Shown: positions 56,150-64,000 of the stretch, piece by piece
Position numbering within the stretch: the stretch's first letter is position 1
How the letters are laid out: each line of letters starts with the position of its first letter
Assembly: GCA_027075325.1 (NCBI GenBank)
Contig: JALTBN010000091.1
Coordinates: 1-64,000, forward strand
From: Thermococcus sp.
GTDB taxonomy: Archaea > Methanobacteriota_B > Thermococci > Thermococcales > Thermococcaceae
Length of the DNA: 64,000 nucleotides
Reading direction: 5' to 3'
Translations under genes and position numbers: made by a program
Notes under the pieces: model-generated
Told to the model about the DNA's origin: nothing
Database searches by the model: none
The model's input: only the letters and a program-made list of their open reading frames with translations

Positions 56150-56782
56150 ATGAAAAAGAAACACCTCGCAATGACCCTTTCACGGCTAAAGGGCTTCCTG
56201 GAGCCGAAGCCGGAGCTGGAACAGTACAGGACACCGGGAAACGTTGCGGCGGAACTTTTATGGTTAGCTTACTCCTTAGGCGATATTGAGGGTAGAGTTA
56301 TAGCAGACCTCGGCGCCGGAACGGGAGTCCTGAGCATCGGAGCCGCGCTCCTCGGGGCGGAGAGGGTCTACGCAGTTGAAGTTGATGGAGGAGCACTTGA
56401 GATAGCGAGGGAAAACGCCCGCTCCCTTGGCGTTGACTGCATTGACTTCATAAACGCCGACGTCTCCGAGTTCTCGGCGAGGGTTGATACGGTCGTGATG
56501 AACCCCCCCTTCGGAAGCCAAGTTAAGCACGCCGACAGGCCCTTTCTCCTCAAGGCCTTCGAGGTGAGCGATACCGTCTACTCCATCCACCTCACGAAAC
56601 CCGAGGTCAGGGGCTTTATAGAGGCTTTCACACGGGATAACGGGTTTGAAATCACACACCGTCTAACCCTACCGTTTGAAATCCCCGCCCAGTTCTTCTT
56701 CCATCGGAAGAGGCTTGAGCGGGTGTTGGTTGACGTATACAGGTTCGAGAGGTGCCGACATGGGGAAGCTAAAGCTGAGTGA
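56150..56782 (+). CDS. METTL5-like RNA adenine N6-methyltransferase
   Basis: A 210-residue SAM-dependent methyltransferase: SAM loop DLGAGTGVLSIGA and catalytic motif NPPFGSQVKHADRPF, typical of the METTL5 group that methylates A1832 of small-subunit rRNA in eukaryotes. The N-terminal LKGFLEPKPELEQYRTPGNV and motif ordering match. The target in this archaeon is inferred. It overlaps the NSUN-like gene by 23 bases. Confidence 0.86.
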   Translation: MKKKHLAMTLSRLKGFLEPKPELEQYRTPGNVAAELLWLAYSLGDIEGRVIADLGAGTGVLSIGAALLGAERVYAVEVDGGALEIARENARSLGVDCIDFINADVSEFSARVDTVVMNPPFGSQVKHADRPFLLKAFEVSDTVYSIHLTKPEVRGFIEAFTRDNGFEITHRLTLPFEIPAQFFFHRKRLERVLVDVYRFERCRHGEAKAE

Positions 56783-58088
56783 CAGACAGCTCTACGCGCT
56801 CATAGAGGCGGTCAAACTAGGTGAGGAGGTTAAGCCAAGCCAGGGAGCGAAGAGAAAGGCCTTCACAAAGTATAAAATCGAGGGGTGGGAGAACTCCAAG
56901 CTGACGGGGATTTTCTACTCGATTCAGCGGAGGCTCGGCCTCATCGACGAAATAATTGAGGAGCTCGTCGGTGTCTCCCCCCTTATCCTCGACCCCTGGC
57001 TGAGGGCAACTTTGAGGGTGGCCGTTGAGGTTGCCGTCTTCCGAGACCCGGGCGAGAAAACGCGGCAACACCTCAAGGGGCTGGCCCAGTTTTTGTCCAG
57101 AAAAACGCACCCCTACGTTGGCTATTACTACTACGACCTTCTTCAGAGGGTTCTCGAATACATGCCTGTTATTGACTCCGAGGAGAAGAGGCTGAAGTGG
57201 GACTACCTGTTCCCCGAATTGTTCATAAGGCGGATGAGAAACCTCCTCGGAGACGAGGCCGAGGAACTTCTCAAAGCGCTCAACGAGACCCTACCGACGA
57301 GCATAAGGGTGAACCGGCTGAAAGCGAGCGTGGAAGAGGTTGAGGAGTACTTGGAGGGAAAGAATGTCCGCTTCGAGAGGAGCGAGAGGGTTGAGACCGT
57401 CCTGAGGATCATCGACCCGTTCAACCCCGAATGGCTCTTCAACAAGGGCTGGGCCATAGCGCAGGAGGAGGCTCCAGCGCTCGCTTCGCTCGTCCTCTCG
57501 CCAAAGCCTGGGGAGACAGTGGTGGACCTCGCGGCAGCTCCTGGCGGGAAGACGAGCCATATGGCCGAGCTTATGGACAACGAGGGCAAAATATATGCCT
57601 TCGACGTCGATAAGGCGCGGGTAAAGCGCATGAACGAAATCCTGGGGAGAACGGGTGTTGAGATAGCTGAGACAATCAAAGCCGATGGCAGGAAAGCTCC
57701 TGAAATACTCGGTGAGGGCGTAGCGGATAGGGTGATGCTCGACGCGCCGTGCACGAGCGATGGAACCATCGCCAAAAACCCTGAGCTCAGATGGCGCCTA
57801 CGCGAGAAGAACATTCCTAAGGTCGTTGTCCTTCAGAGAGAACTAATTGAGAGCGCCTGGCGCCTTTTAAAACTGGGCGGGAGGATGCTCTACTCCACGT
57901 GCTCGATGCTCCCCGAGGAGAACGAGGGGGTTGTGGAGTGGTTCCTTGAGAGACATGATGACGCGAGGCTGATACCCCTGAAAGGGCCCTACAGTCCCGG
58001 TTTTCTGGAGGGCACGATGAGGGCGTGGCCCCACAGGCACAGGACTATAGGCTTCTTCTACGCACTGATAGAGAAGAAGGGAGACTGA
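56760..58088 (+). CDS. NOL1/NOP2/Sun family RNA cytosine-5 methyltransferase
   Basis: The 442-residue enzyme has an N-terminal NusB-like helical domain (about 1-150) and a catalytic SAM domain: VDLAAAPGGKTSHMAELM, DAPCTSDGT with catalytic Cys (motif IV), and YSTCSMLPEENE with Cys of motif VI. It makes m5C in tRNA or rRNA. ATG 56760 is chosen for gaggtgccgac; the longer frame lies inside the METTL5 gene. Confidence 0.9.
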   Translation: MGKLKLSDRQLYALIEAVKLGEEVKPSQGAKRKAFTKYKIEGWENSKLTGIFYSIQRRLGLIDEIIEELVGVSPLILDPWLRATLRVAVEVAVFRDPGEKTRQHLKGLAQFLSRKTHPYVGYYYYDLLQRVLEYMPVIDSEEKRLKWDYLFPELFIRRMRNLLGDEAEELLKALNETLPTSIRVNRLKASVEEVEEYLEGKNVRFERSERVETVLRIIDPFNPEWLFNKGWAIAQEEAPALASLVLSPKPGETVVDLAAAPGGKTSHMAELMDNEGKIYAFDVDKARVKRMNEILGRTGVEIAETIKADGRKAPEILGEGVADRVMLDAPCTSDGTIAKNPELRWRLREKNIPKVVVLQRELIESAWRLLKLGGRMLYSTCSMLPEENEGVVEWFLERHDDARLIPLKGPYSPGFLEGTMRAWPHRHRTIGFFYALIEKKGD

Positions 58089-58101
58089 TTTGAGCCCCTT
58101 A

Positions 58102-58542
58102 TTAAAGCGAAAGCGATGTTTCTGATTTGAGTCCCGGCTCGGGGGTAAGGGGGGACTGCCACAACTTCGGTGTGAACATCTCAAAGAGCAGTACCTTCGG
58201 GGTCGCCTCGTAGAGGTCGAGGTTTGCCAGCAGAGTGTTCTTTATATCTGAGTCTGTAACGGCCATTACATCGGCCACGAACGGCTCTTTAAAGGTCTCC
58301 ATGAGCATGTTCAGCATAGCCCTTCCCGTGATTCTGCCGTTCGTTCTCAGTGAACGCGCCTCCCCTAGGAGGAGCTTCTCGTCGTCAAAGAGAAGGTGGA
58401 AGTAGTAACTTCCGCTCGACGAGAACACTCTCACGAGGGCCCCGTCTCCTATACGAAGTGCCTCCTGAATGAGCAGAAAAAGGTCCTCAGGTGATTTGCA
58501 GACGACGTTTTCATACATCCTGACTCCTTCCCATGTCCTCAC
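58102..58542 (-). CDS. Hypothetical protein
   Basis: The product, about 146 residues from GTG 58542, starts after gaggtgatgagc; ATG 58548 is another option. It is beta-rich, with KSPEDLFLLIQEALRIGDGA and SSSGSYYFHLLFDDEKLLLG then KVLLFEMFTPKLW. No motif is recognised. A ctttaaatagg TATA box is upstream on the minus strand. It converges with the NSUN-like gene. Confidence 0.6.
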   Translation of the reverse strand: MRTWEGVRMYENVVCKSPEDLFLLIQEALRIGDGALVRVFSSSGSYYFHLLFDDEKLLLGEARSLRTNGRITGRAMLNMLMETFKEPFVADVMAVTDSDIKNTLLANLDLYEATPKVLLFEMFTPKLWQSPLTPEPGLKSETSLSL

Positions 58543-58587
58543 GCTCATCACCTCATTGTGGTATTGTGCGCTTATCCTATTTAAAGA

Positions 58588-58675
58588 TTTTACAAAATAT
58601 TTGTTTAACTTTTAGATTTTTTCCAAGTTAATTCAAATTAGATTGTAAAAAATTTAATAATGAATGTAACAAATA
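58588..58675. repeat. AT-rich segment with two inverted repeats
   Basis: Between 58552 and 58709 the sequence is very AT-rich. TTTTACAA (58588-58595) is inverted at 58643-58650 (TTGTAAAA), and TATTTGTT (58598-58605) at 58668-58675 (AACAAATA). The two pairs interleave. It separates two minus-strand genes and includes the TATA box of the gene at 58102; it could be a regulator binding region. Confidence 0.35.
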
Positions 58676-58709
58676 CGAAAAAATAAAGAAAATCCAAAAA
58701 TTTGGGAGA

Positions 58710-59210
58710 TCATTTCAGAAGTTTCACGAACTCCCTCATCCATGCGTAGAGGTCACCCGGGTGCCTGGAGCTCACCCAATTGCCGTCGACAACAACTTCA
58801 GCGTCTACCCACTCCCCCCCGGCATTCTTCACGTCGTCGCGGATGGTTATCACGCTGGTTCCCTTCCTGCCCTTCAACACGCCGGCTGAGATTAGTATCT
58901 GCGGCCCGTGGCAGATACTGGCGACGGGCTTTCCGTCCTCAAACATCTTCTTGGTCACTGCAACGGCCTTCTCGTTTAGCCTGACCCTCTCAGGGGCCTT
59001 TCCTCCAGGGAGAATCAGTGCATCGAACTCGTCCGGGTCGACCTCCTCAAAGGCCAGCTGGGCCTCAACCGAGTAGCCGTGCTTACCCGTTATCTTTCCG
59101 CGCTTGAAGCTCGCCACGTAGACCTCGTGTCCCTCCTCCCTGAGTCTGTGGAGCGGGTAGATAAGCTCCAGATCCTCGAACTCGTCCGCGCTCAAAAACA
59201 GCACCTTCAT
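58710..59210 (-). CDS. pfpI: PfpI/DJ-1 family intracellular protease
   Basis: The 166-residue protein has the exact length of P. furiosus PfpI. The nucleophile elbow is VASICHGPQILI, with Cys at about position 100 and His next; Glu is in DEFEDLELIYP. It is an ATP-independent protease or deglycase, forming hexamers. ATG 59210 has gggggtgttcatc upstream and gives the family start MKVLFLSADEFED. Confidence 0.93.
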   Translation of the reverse strand: MKVLFLSADEFEDLELIYPLHRLREEGHEVYVASFKRGKITGKHGYSVEAQLAFEEVDPDEFDALILPGGKAPERVRLNEKAVAVTKKMFEDGKPVASICHGPQILISAGVLKGRKGTSVITIRDDVKNAGGEWVDAEVVVDGNWVSSRHPGDLYAWMREFVKLLK

Positions 59211-59316
59211 GATGAACACCCCCATAACGTTCAGATGGATATAGTTGTGGAATCTAATTAACCTTTCGGCCGCAAAGCCCTTAAACCGGGGGCCGTTTTT
59301 TCTTTAGGTGGTGAGC

Positions 59317-60444
59317 ATGGACATAGAGAGCAGGATAGAACTCATAAAGCGGAAGCCCACGGAGGAGCTCCTTACGGAAGAGAACCTCAGGCACCTCTTA
59401 GAGGTTGGAATCCCGATGCAGCACTACATCGGGTTCGAGATAAGCGGTTACATTCACCTCGGAACAGGTTTAATGGCCGGCGCTAAAATAGCGAACCTTC
59501 AGAAGGCTGGAGTCAAGACGAGGGTCTTCCTGGCCGACTGGCACAGCTGGATCAACGACAAGCTCGGCGGAGACCTCGATGTCATCCAGAAGATCGCCCT
59601 CACGTACTTCAAGGAGGGCATGAAGCAGAGCATAAAGGTCATGGGCGGCGACCCGGATAAGGTCGAGTTTGTTCTGGCCAGCGAGATACTTGAGAAGGGC
59701 GACTACTGGCAGACCGTCATAGACATCTCCAAGAACGTCACCCTCGCGAGGATGATGCGTTCGATAACGATTATGGGCCGCCAGATGGGTGAGGCCATAG
59801 ACTTCGCCAAGCTGATATACCCAGCTATGCAGGTGGCCGATATTTTCTACCAGGGCGTTACCATAGCCCACGCCGGAATGGACCAGAGAAAGGCGCACGT
59901 CATAGCGATTGAGGTCGCCCAGAAGCTGAAATACCATCCCCTCGAGTGGAAGGGCGAGAAGCTCAAACCGGTAGCTTTACACCATCACCTCCTCCTCGGC
60001 CTCCAGGAGCCGCCGGTCTGGCCGATAGAAAGCGAGGAGAAGTTTAAAGAGCTGAAAACCCAGATGAAGATGAGCAAGAGCAAGCCCTACTCCGCCGTTT
60101 TCATCCACGATTCGCCGGAGGAGATAAAGCAAAAGCTCAGGAAGGCCTTCTGCCCGGCAAAGGAGGTCAACTACAACCCGGTTCTCGACTGGGCCGAGCA
60201 CATAATCTTCCGCGAGGAACCAACGGAGTTCACCATCCACCGCCCGGCCAAGTTCGGCGGCGATGTCACCTACACCACCTTCGAGGAGCTCAAGCGGGAC
60301 TTCGCAGAAGGAAAACTCCACCCGCTCGACCTCAAGAACGCTGTTGCAGACTACCTCATCGAGCTGCTCAAGCCGGTCAGGGAGTACTTCGAGAGGCACC
60401 CAGAGCCCCTTGAGCTGATGAACCAGGTGAAGATCACCCGCTGA
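59317..60444 (+). CDS. tyrS: Tyrosyl-tRNA synthetase
   Basis: Class I synthetase that charges tRNA-Tyr. The HIGH-like motif is GYIHLGTG and the KMSKS motif is MSKSKP in QMKMSKSKPYSAV; the tyrosine-binding part includes QMGEAIDFAKLIYPAMQVAD and MDQRKAH. 375 residues from ATG 59317, after ggtggtgagc; this is the short archaeal type without the C-terminal domain of bacteria. Confidence 0.96.
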   Translation: MDIESRIELIKRKPTEELLTEENLRHLLEVGIPMQHYIGFEISGYIHLGTGLMAGAKIANLQKAGVKTRVFLADWHSWINDKLGGDLDVIQKIALTYFKEGMKQSIKVMGGDPDKVEFVLASEILEKGDYWQTVIDISKNVTLARMMRSITIMGRQMGEAIDFAKLIYPAMQVADIFYQGVTIAHAGMDQRKAHVIAIEVAQKLKYHPLEWKGEKLKPVALHHHLLLGLQEPPVWPIESEEKFKELKTQMKMSKSKPYSAVFIHDSPEEIKQKLRKAFCPAKEVNYNPVLDWAEHIIFREEPTEFTIHRPAKFGGDVTYTTFEELKRDFAEGKLHPLDLKNAVADYLIELLKPVREYFERHPEPLELMNQVKITR

Positions 60445-60504
60445 TTTTGGCCTTTCGCTTTATTCCTAATTTTATCTCTATGAACAACCGAATTCGGTGG
60501 GAAA

Positions 60505-61011
60505 ATGCCCGGCGTCGACGAGAAGGACAGGGAGATACTGCGGATCCTGCGTAAGAACGGCAGGATTACCCTCACGGAGCTGGGTAAGCGGGTGAAGCTC
60601 TCCCCCGCGAGCGTTAAAAACAGGCTTGAGAAGCTTGAGAAGCTTGGAGCAGTGAAGGGCTACTCGGCCGTCGTTGACCCAGCCTTTCTGGATAGGTACG
60701 TCAGCGTGTTCATGCTCCTCAAGCTGAAGGTTGAAGGGCCCGAGATAGACAGGGCCCTGAGGAAATTCGCGTCGATGGACAACGTTCGGGGGATCTACCG
60801 GACGACTGGAAGGACCCAGGCGATGATCATAGCCGAGTTCGTGGACATGGACGAGATGAAGAGGTTTGCGGCCAGGCTGAAGGGTGCGCTGGGCTCGGCT
60901 CTCGATTATATAGAATGGGGGACGATCTACGAGTCCCTGAAGGAGTGCTGGATCGAGGAGAAAAAGGGAGAGAGGCGGGAGGCACATGGATATAAGACTG
61001 GTTATCTTTGA
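60505..61011 (+). CDS. Lrp/AsnC family transcriptional regulator
   Basis: A 168-residue regulator with N-terminal helix-turn-helix (DREILRILRKNGRITLTELG and VKLSPASVKNRLEKLEKLG) and a RAM domain that binds amino acids. It represses or activates metabolic genes. The start ATG 60505 has cggtgggaaa. It overlaps the following HAD-glycosyltransferase gene by 26 bases, so the two are coupled. Confidence 0.9.
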   Translation: MPGVDEKDREILRILRKNGRITLTELGKRVKLSPASVKNRLEKLEKLGAVKGYSAVVDPAFLDRYVSVFMLLKLKVEGPEIDRALRKFASMDNVRGIYRTTGRTQAMIIAEFVDMDEMKRFAARLKGALGSALDYIEWGTIYESLKECWIEEKKGERREAHGYKTGYL

Positions 61012-62308
61012 TCTCGATGGTACGCTGGTGGGTGCCCCAAAGCCGTTCTCGGAGATAAAAGAGGAGCTCAGGAAGAGGCTCGTTGACATGGGGATAAGAG
61101 AGAGCCTCCTGGGCGATCTGACTCCGATGTACGAGAGCCTGATCAGGATCTCGAAGGAAACGGGGATAGACTTCGAGAGACTTCACTCAATCCAGGTCGA
61201 GCTTGAAACCGAGAGGATGGAGGAGAGCTTCCTGTTCGATGGCGTTGTGGAGGTTCTTGAGTACCTCCGGGAGAGGGGTATCAAAATCGGCCTCGTGACG
61301 AGGAGCTCGCGGAAGGCCGCACTCCTGGCCCTTGAGAGGAACGGCATCGGGGAGTACTTTGACGCCATAGTTGCAAGGGAGGACGTTCCACCGGAGGAAC
61401 TCAAGCCGGAGCCGGGCCAGATAGAGAAGATCCTGGGGGAGCTCGGCGTTCCCCCTGAGAAAGCCCTAGTCGTGGGGGATCACGGGTACGACATCATAGC
61501 AGCCAGGAAGGCCGGTGCCCTGAACGTTCTCATAACCTCACACGACTCCGGGAGGATGAGTTTCTCGGTGGACGCCAGGGCGGACTTCGAGGTTCCGACG
61601 ATAAAGGAGTTAAAGCCCCTTGTTGAAAGGCTCTTGTCAACGTACGTTGTCGTTCCGGCCTACAACGAGGAGAAAACCCTCGGAAGCGTTCTCGAAGACC
61701 TTCTCCGCTACTTCAGAAGGGAGGAAATAGTCGTCGTCAACGACGGCTCCCGCGACAAGACGCGGGAGATAGCGGGCTCGTACGGCGTTCACGTTTTGAA
61801 CCACCTCGTAAACCGCGGCCTTGGTGGTGCCCTCGGAACGGGCTTAGCTTACTCGGTCAGAAAGGGGGCTGAGCTGATACTCACATTCGACGCCGATGGC
61901 CAGCACTTGATCAGCGACGCACTTCGGGTTATGAAGCCCGTCGCGGAGGGCAGGGCGGACTTCGCGGTAGGTTCACGGCTTAAGGGCGACGTTAGCCAGA
62001 TGCCCTTCGTCAAGCGGTTCGGGAACTTCGTCCTGGACACAATAACGGCGGTCTTCGCTAAAAGGTACGTAAGTGACAGCCAGAGCGGCTTGAGGTGCTT
62101 CAACAGGAGGTGTGCCTCTAAGATCAGGATAACGTGCGACCGCTACGCGGTTTCGAGCGAGATAATCATAGAGGCCGCCAAGAACAACTGCAGAATAGTG
62201 GAAGTGCCCATAAAGGCTGTCTACACGGAGTACTCCATGAGGAAGGGAACGAACGTGCTGGAGGGTGTTAAGATAGCCCTCAGCCTGCTCTTTGACAAAC
62301 TGAGGTGA
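60986..62308 (+). CDS. HAD phosphatase-glycosyltransferase 2 fusion protein
   Basis: A 440-residue two-domain protein. The first part (about 1-210) is a HAD hydrolase: FDLDGTLVG, TRSSRKAALLALE, EKALVVGDHGYDIIAARKAGA. The second (about 215-440) is a GT-A type glycosyltransferase family 2 domain: YVVVPAYNEEKTLGSVLEDL, VVNDGSRDKT, LTFDADGQHLIS (DxD), as in dolichol-phosphate mannosyl synthases. It may transfer a sugar to a lipid phosphate, with the HAD part removing or balancing phosphate. Coupled to the DUF2304 membrane gene. Confidence 0.88.
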   Translation: MDIRLVIFDLDGTLVGAPKPFSEIKEELRKRLVDMGIRESLLGDLTPMYESLIRISKETGIDFERLHSIQVELETERMEESFLFDGVVEVLEYLRERGIKIGLVTRSSRKAALLALERNGIGEYFDAIVAREDVPPEELKPEPGQIEKILGELGVPPEKALVVGDHGYDIIAARKAGALNVLITSHDSGRMSFSVDARADFEVPTIKELKPLVERLLSTYVVVPAYNEEKTLGSVLEDLLRYFRREEIVVVNDGSRDKTREIAGSYGVHVLNHLVNRGLGGALGTGLAYSVRKGAELILTFDADGQHLISDALRVMKPVAEGRADFAVGSRLKGDVSQMPFVKRFGNFVLDTITAVFAKRYVSDSQSGLRCFNRRCASKIRITCDRYAVSSEIIIEAAKNNCRIVEVPIKAVYTEYSMRKGTNVLEGVKIALSLLFDKLR

Positions 62309-62313
62309 TGGGA

Positions 62314-62685
62314 ATGTACGTGGCACAGGTTATAGCCGTCGTGGTGATACTCTACCTGCTCTGGAGGGTGGTCATCGACTACCGGAGAAACGTGATAGAC
62401 TGGAGGAGCCTCATCGCCTGGGGGCTGATCTTCGCGGTCTTCGCCGTCATAGCGGCCTTTCCAGTCAGGATCTCCACGGAGATAAAGGACCTCCTCGGAC
62501 TCGGAAGGGGACTGGATGCCCTCTTCGTAGTCTCGATTGGGCTTATATTCATCCTGCTCTTCGACACCTACCTGAAGATAGACAGAACCCAGAGGGAGAT
62601 AACGGAGCTGACGAGGAAGGTGGCGATAGAGCTGGAGGAAATAAACGAGAGGCTCAAAAAGCTGGAAGAAGCAGAAAAACGCTGA
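62314..62685 (+). CDS. DUF2304 family membrane protein
   Basis: The 123-residue protein has three hydrophobic segments and a C-terminal coiled coil (REITELTRKVAIELEEINER), the pattern of DUF2304 proteins, which usually accompany glycosyltransferase family 2 genes. ATG 62314 has gaggtgatggga upstream; GTG 62305 and ATG 62308 are alternatives. It probably anchors or assists the fusion enzyme upstream. Confidence 0.8.
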   Translation: MYVAQVIAVVVILYLLWRVVIDYRRNVIDWRSLIAWGLIFAVFAVIAAFPVRISTEIKDLLGLGRGLDALFVVSIGLIFILLFDTYLKIDRTQREITELTRKVAIELEEINERLKKLEEAEKR

Positions 62686-62705
62686 TCTCAGAGCCGAACC
62701 CAAGA

Positions 62706-63239
62706 TCAAAAGTCCTCTCCAAAGAGCTCCTCCAGAAACATCCTTACTCTCTCTTTTTCCAGCCTGAACTGCCGGATTTTCACTATTCCCTTCTCCTGGG
62801 CCTCCTTCAGGAGGATCTCGGTTGCCTCGTTCGGGTACATCTCCTCGTAGACGATCTCCTTTATGCCCGCGTTTATGACGAGCTTGAAGCAGGTATCGCA
62901 GGGGAAGTGGGTGACGTAGAGCGTCGCGCCTTCGAGACTTATGCCCTTCCGAGCGGCCATCGCTATGACGTTCTGCTCGGCGTGGACTGCCCTATGGCAG
63001 TGGCCGTCCACTATGAGGCAACCAACGTCTATGCAGTGCTCCATCCCCCTCGGTGCGCCGTTGTAACCCGTGGCGAGTATGTAGCCGTCCTTGACTGCCA
63101 CAGCTCCGACCCTGAGACGGGGGCAGGTGGCCCTCAGCGAGACGAGCTTCGCGATAAGCATGAAGTACTCGTCCTTGGTGGGGCGGATCTTCCTGATTCG
63201 CTCTGCCTTCGCTTCGTCAAGAACGGTCTCGACGACCAT
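62706..63239 (-). CDS. dCMP/cytidine deaminase family protein
   Basis: The 177-residue enzyme has the zinc and catalytic motifs HAEQNVIAMAARKG and PCDTCFKLVINAG, as in deoxycytidylate deaminases, which make dUMP for dTMP synthesis. YNGAPRGMEHC and AVKDGYILATGYNG are also family-typical. The start ATG 63239 has ggagatgattga upstream. It follows the M48 protease gene on the same strand after four bases. Confidence 0.9.
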   Translation of the reverse strand: MVVETVLDEAKAERIRKIRPTKDEYFMLIAKLVSLRATCPRLRVGAVAVKDGYILATGYNGAPRGMEHCIDVGCLIVDGHCHRAVHAEQNVIAMAARKGISLEGATLYVTHFPCDTCFKLVINAGIKEIVYEEMYPNEATEILLKEAQEKGIVKIRQFRLEKERVRMFLEELFGEDF

Positions 63240-63243
63240 TCAA

Positions 63244-64000
63244 TCATCTCCTACCGGAGTGCATCATATCCTCAATGCTGGTAACTATGCGGAAGATTCT
63301 CTCCTCGTAGGAGGGGTGGGTTGGAAAAAGGATGATGTTCGGGTGCCATGTTTGCTTCGAGACCCCAACCTCGGATCTCTCAATGGAGGGTTCTATTCCG
63401 GGCAGGGCCTCGTTTTTAACACCCTCCCTGAGGTCTTCATAATATTTGAGCTCTTCCAGGGCGCGCTTCAGGCTCAGCGGGACGTTGAGTATACGGACCG
63501 CCAGATCATCCGCCTTGAACTCCCTCTCTTTAAGAAAGCGTGAGCGCTCAAACTCGTAGTAGATATACGTAAGAAACGCCAGCAGGGATACCCAGAAACT
63601 CCTGCTCAGAACGGTTAGAACGACGAACATCGCAAAGGAGAACACCCTCAGGTAAGCGACGATGGGAAAGAGCACGGTGTCCCTGTTCCTTATATGGCCC
63701 ATCTCGTGGGCGACAACTGCAAGTATCTCTTCCTCATCGAGTATCTCAAACAACCCGAGCGATAGAACGATGTTTCTCCCAAAGGAGTATGCGTTGGGTA
63801 TGTAATCATCAAGGATGTAGACCCGGAACTTGTCGATACCTGCCCTTTTTGCGAGAGAGCGCACCCCCTCTGATATCTCCCCAAGGGAGGTTCCTTCAAG
63901 CGAGACATACTTTTTATCGGGTCTGGGAAGGCTGAGCAGCCCAATTAGAAGAACCGCTCCCATCATGACGAGACCAAGCTCCAGCCCCCACTGACCGGCG
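63244..64000 (-). CDS. M48 family (HtpX-like) metalloprotease, N-terminus cut by window edge
   Basis: Membrane zinc protease with HEXXH motif VAHEMGHIRNRD and a later Glu in EREFKADDLAVRIL. Hydrophobic segments lie near the start and after the motif. In the frame the codons remain open through base 64000 (residues before the ATG pair at 63961-63966 include WGLELGLVMMGAVLLIG), so the start is probably beyond the window. The visible part is about 250 residues. HtpX-type enzymes degrade misfolded membrane proteins. Confidence 0.85.
   Translation of the reverse strand, partial: AGQWGLELGLVMMGAVLLIGLLSLPRPDKKYVSLEGTSLGEISEGVRSLAKRAGIDKFRVYILDDYIPNAYSFGRNIVLSLGLFEILDEEEILAVVAHEMGHIRNRDTVLFPIVAYLRVFSFAMFVVLTVLSRSFWVSLLAFLTYIYYEFERSRFLKEREFKADDLAVRILNVPLSLKRALEELKYYEDLREGVKNEALPGIEPSIERSEVGVSKQTWHPNIILFPTHPSYEERIFRIVTSIEDMMHSGRR

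Overview
The window is a gene-dense stretch of an archaeal chromosome, almost certainly Thermococcus or a close relative (order Thermococcales). The evidence is the set of archaeal information-processing genes (aIF1A, RIO1 and RIO2 kinases, topoisomerase VI, EF-2, EF-1 alpha, proteasome-activating nucleotidase, Nep1, Dph2), the archaeal lipid enzyme glycerol-1-phosphate dehydrogenase, MptA, a P. furiosus-type PfpI, AT-rich TATA boxes about 25 bases before transcript starts, ggtgat/gaggtg-type ribosome binding sites, and frequent GTG and TTG starts. No rRNA, CRISPR array, replication origin, intact insertion sequence or prophage was seen.

Layout. 1-6.6 kb: DUF2240, nicotinamidase, an AI-2E-type membrane protein, a DUF4152 protein, an indolepyruvate ferredoxin oxidoreductase alpha gene without its beta partner, and small proteins including a MazG-like pyrophosphohydrolase. 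6.9-10.5 kb: an accessory-looking operon of three related small membrane proteins, an XRE repressor and an ABC exporter behind two tandem perfect palindromes. 10.5-17.5 kb: HD phosphohydrolase, GTPase, UPF0179, glycerol-1-phosphate dehydrogenase, DUF63/FBPase/rhomboid/uracil phosphoribosyltransferase operon, and an orphan Cas6-like gene whose catalytic residues appear lost, abutting an IS200/IS605-like end. 17.6-31.1 kb: PAN, two tandem secreted paralogs (one frameshifted), RIO2, a radical-SAM/MFS/asparaginase/DMT run, a C/D box RNA, tRNA-binding and TPR-like proteins, Nep1 and a saccharopine dehydrogenase-like protein. 31.2-38.5 kb: aIF1A-RIO1-KH-topoisomerase VI-DUF530-HTH-MptA, closely packed on one strand. 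38.5-44.5 kb: HD phosphohydrolase, EF-2, a putative kink-turn RNA, EF-1 alpha, S10, tRNA-Ser(GGA). 44.7-53.7 kb: aminotransferase, a GATase-fold protein lacking Cys and His of its triad, a radical SAM enzyme, OsmC, MarC/SnatA, a short HK97 A-domain (encapsulin family 4-like) protein, a CitG-family protein behind a short membrane peptide, a PadR/SdpI/YhfC/UPF0145 cluster, and Dph2. 53.7-64 kb: a HEAT-repeat gene and a KaiC-like ATPase (each split by one frameshift), two RNA methyltransferases, PfpI, TyrRS, an Lrp regulator with a HAD-glycosyltransferase fusion and DUF2304, dCMP deaminase, and an M48 protease cut by the window edge.

How the genes work together. The window is rich in small-subunit maturation and translation factors (RIO1, RIO2, KH/Dim2-like, Nep1, METTL5-like, NSUN-like, aIF1A, S10, EF-2 with the Dph2 that modifies EF-2). 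The most unusual parts are the A-domain encapsulin-like gene, the kink-turn RNA before EF-1 alpha, the palindrome-controlled membrane-protein/ABC operon, and the orphan Cas6-like and GATase-like proteins that appear to have lost catalytic residues. Three genes carry single-base frameshifts, which may be real decay or sequence error. All functional names are from reading the sequence; no database search was run.
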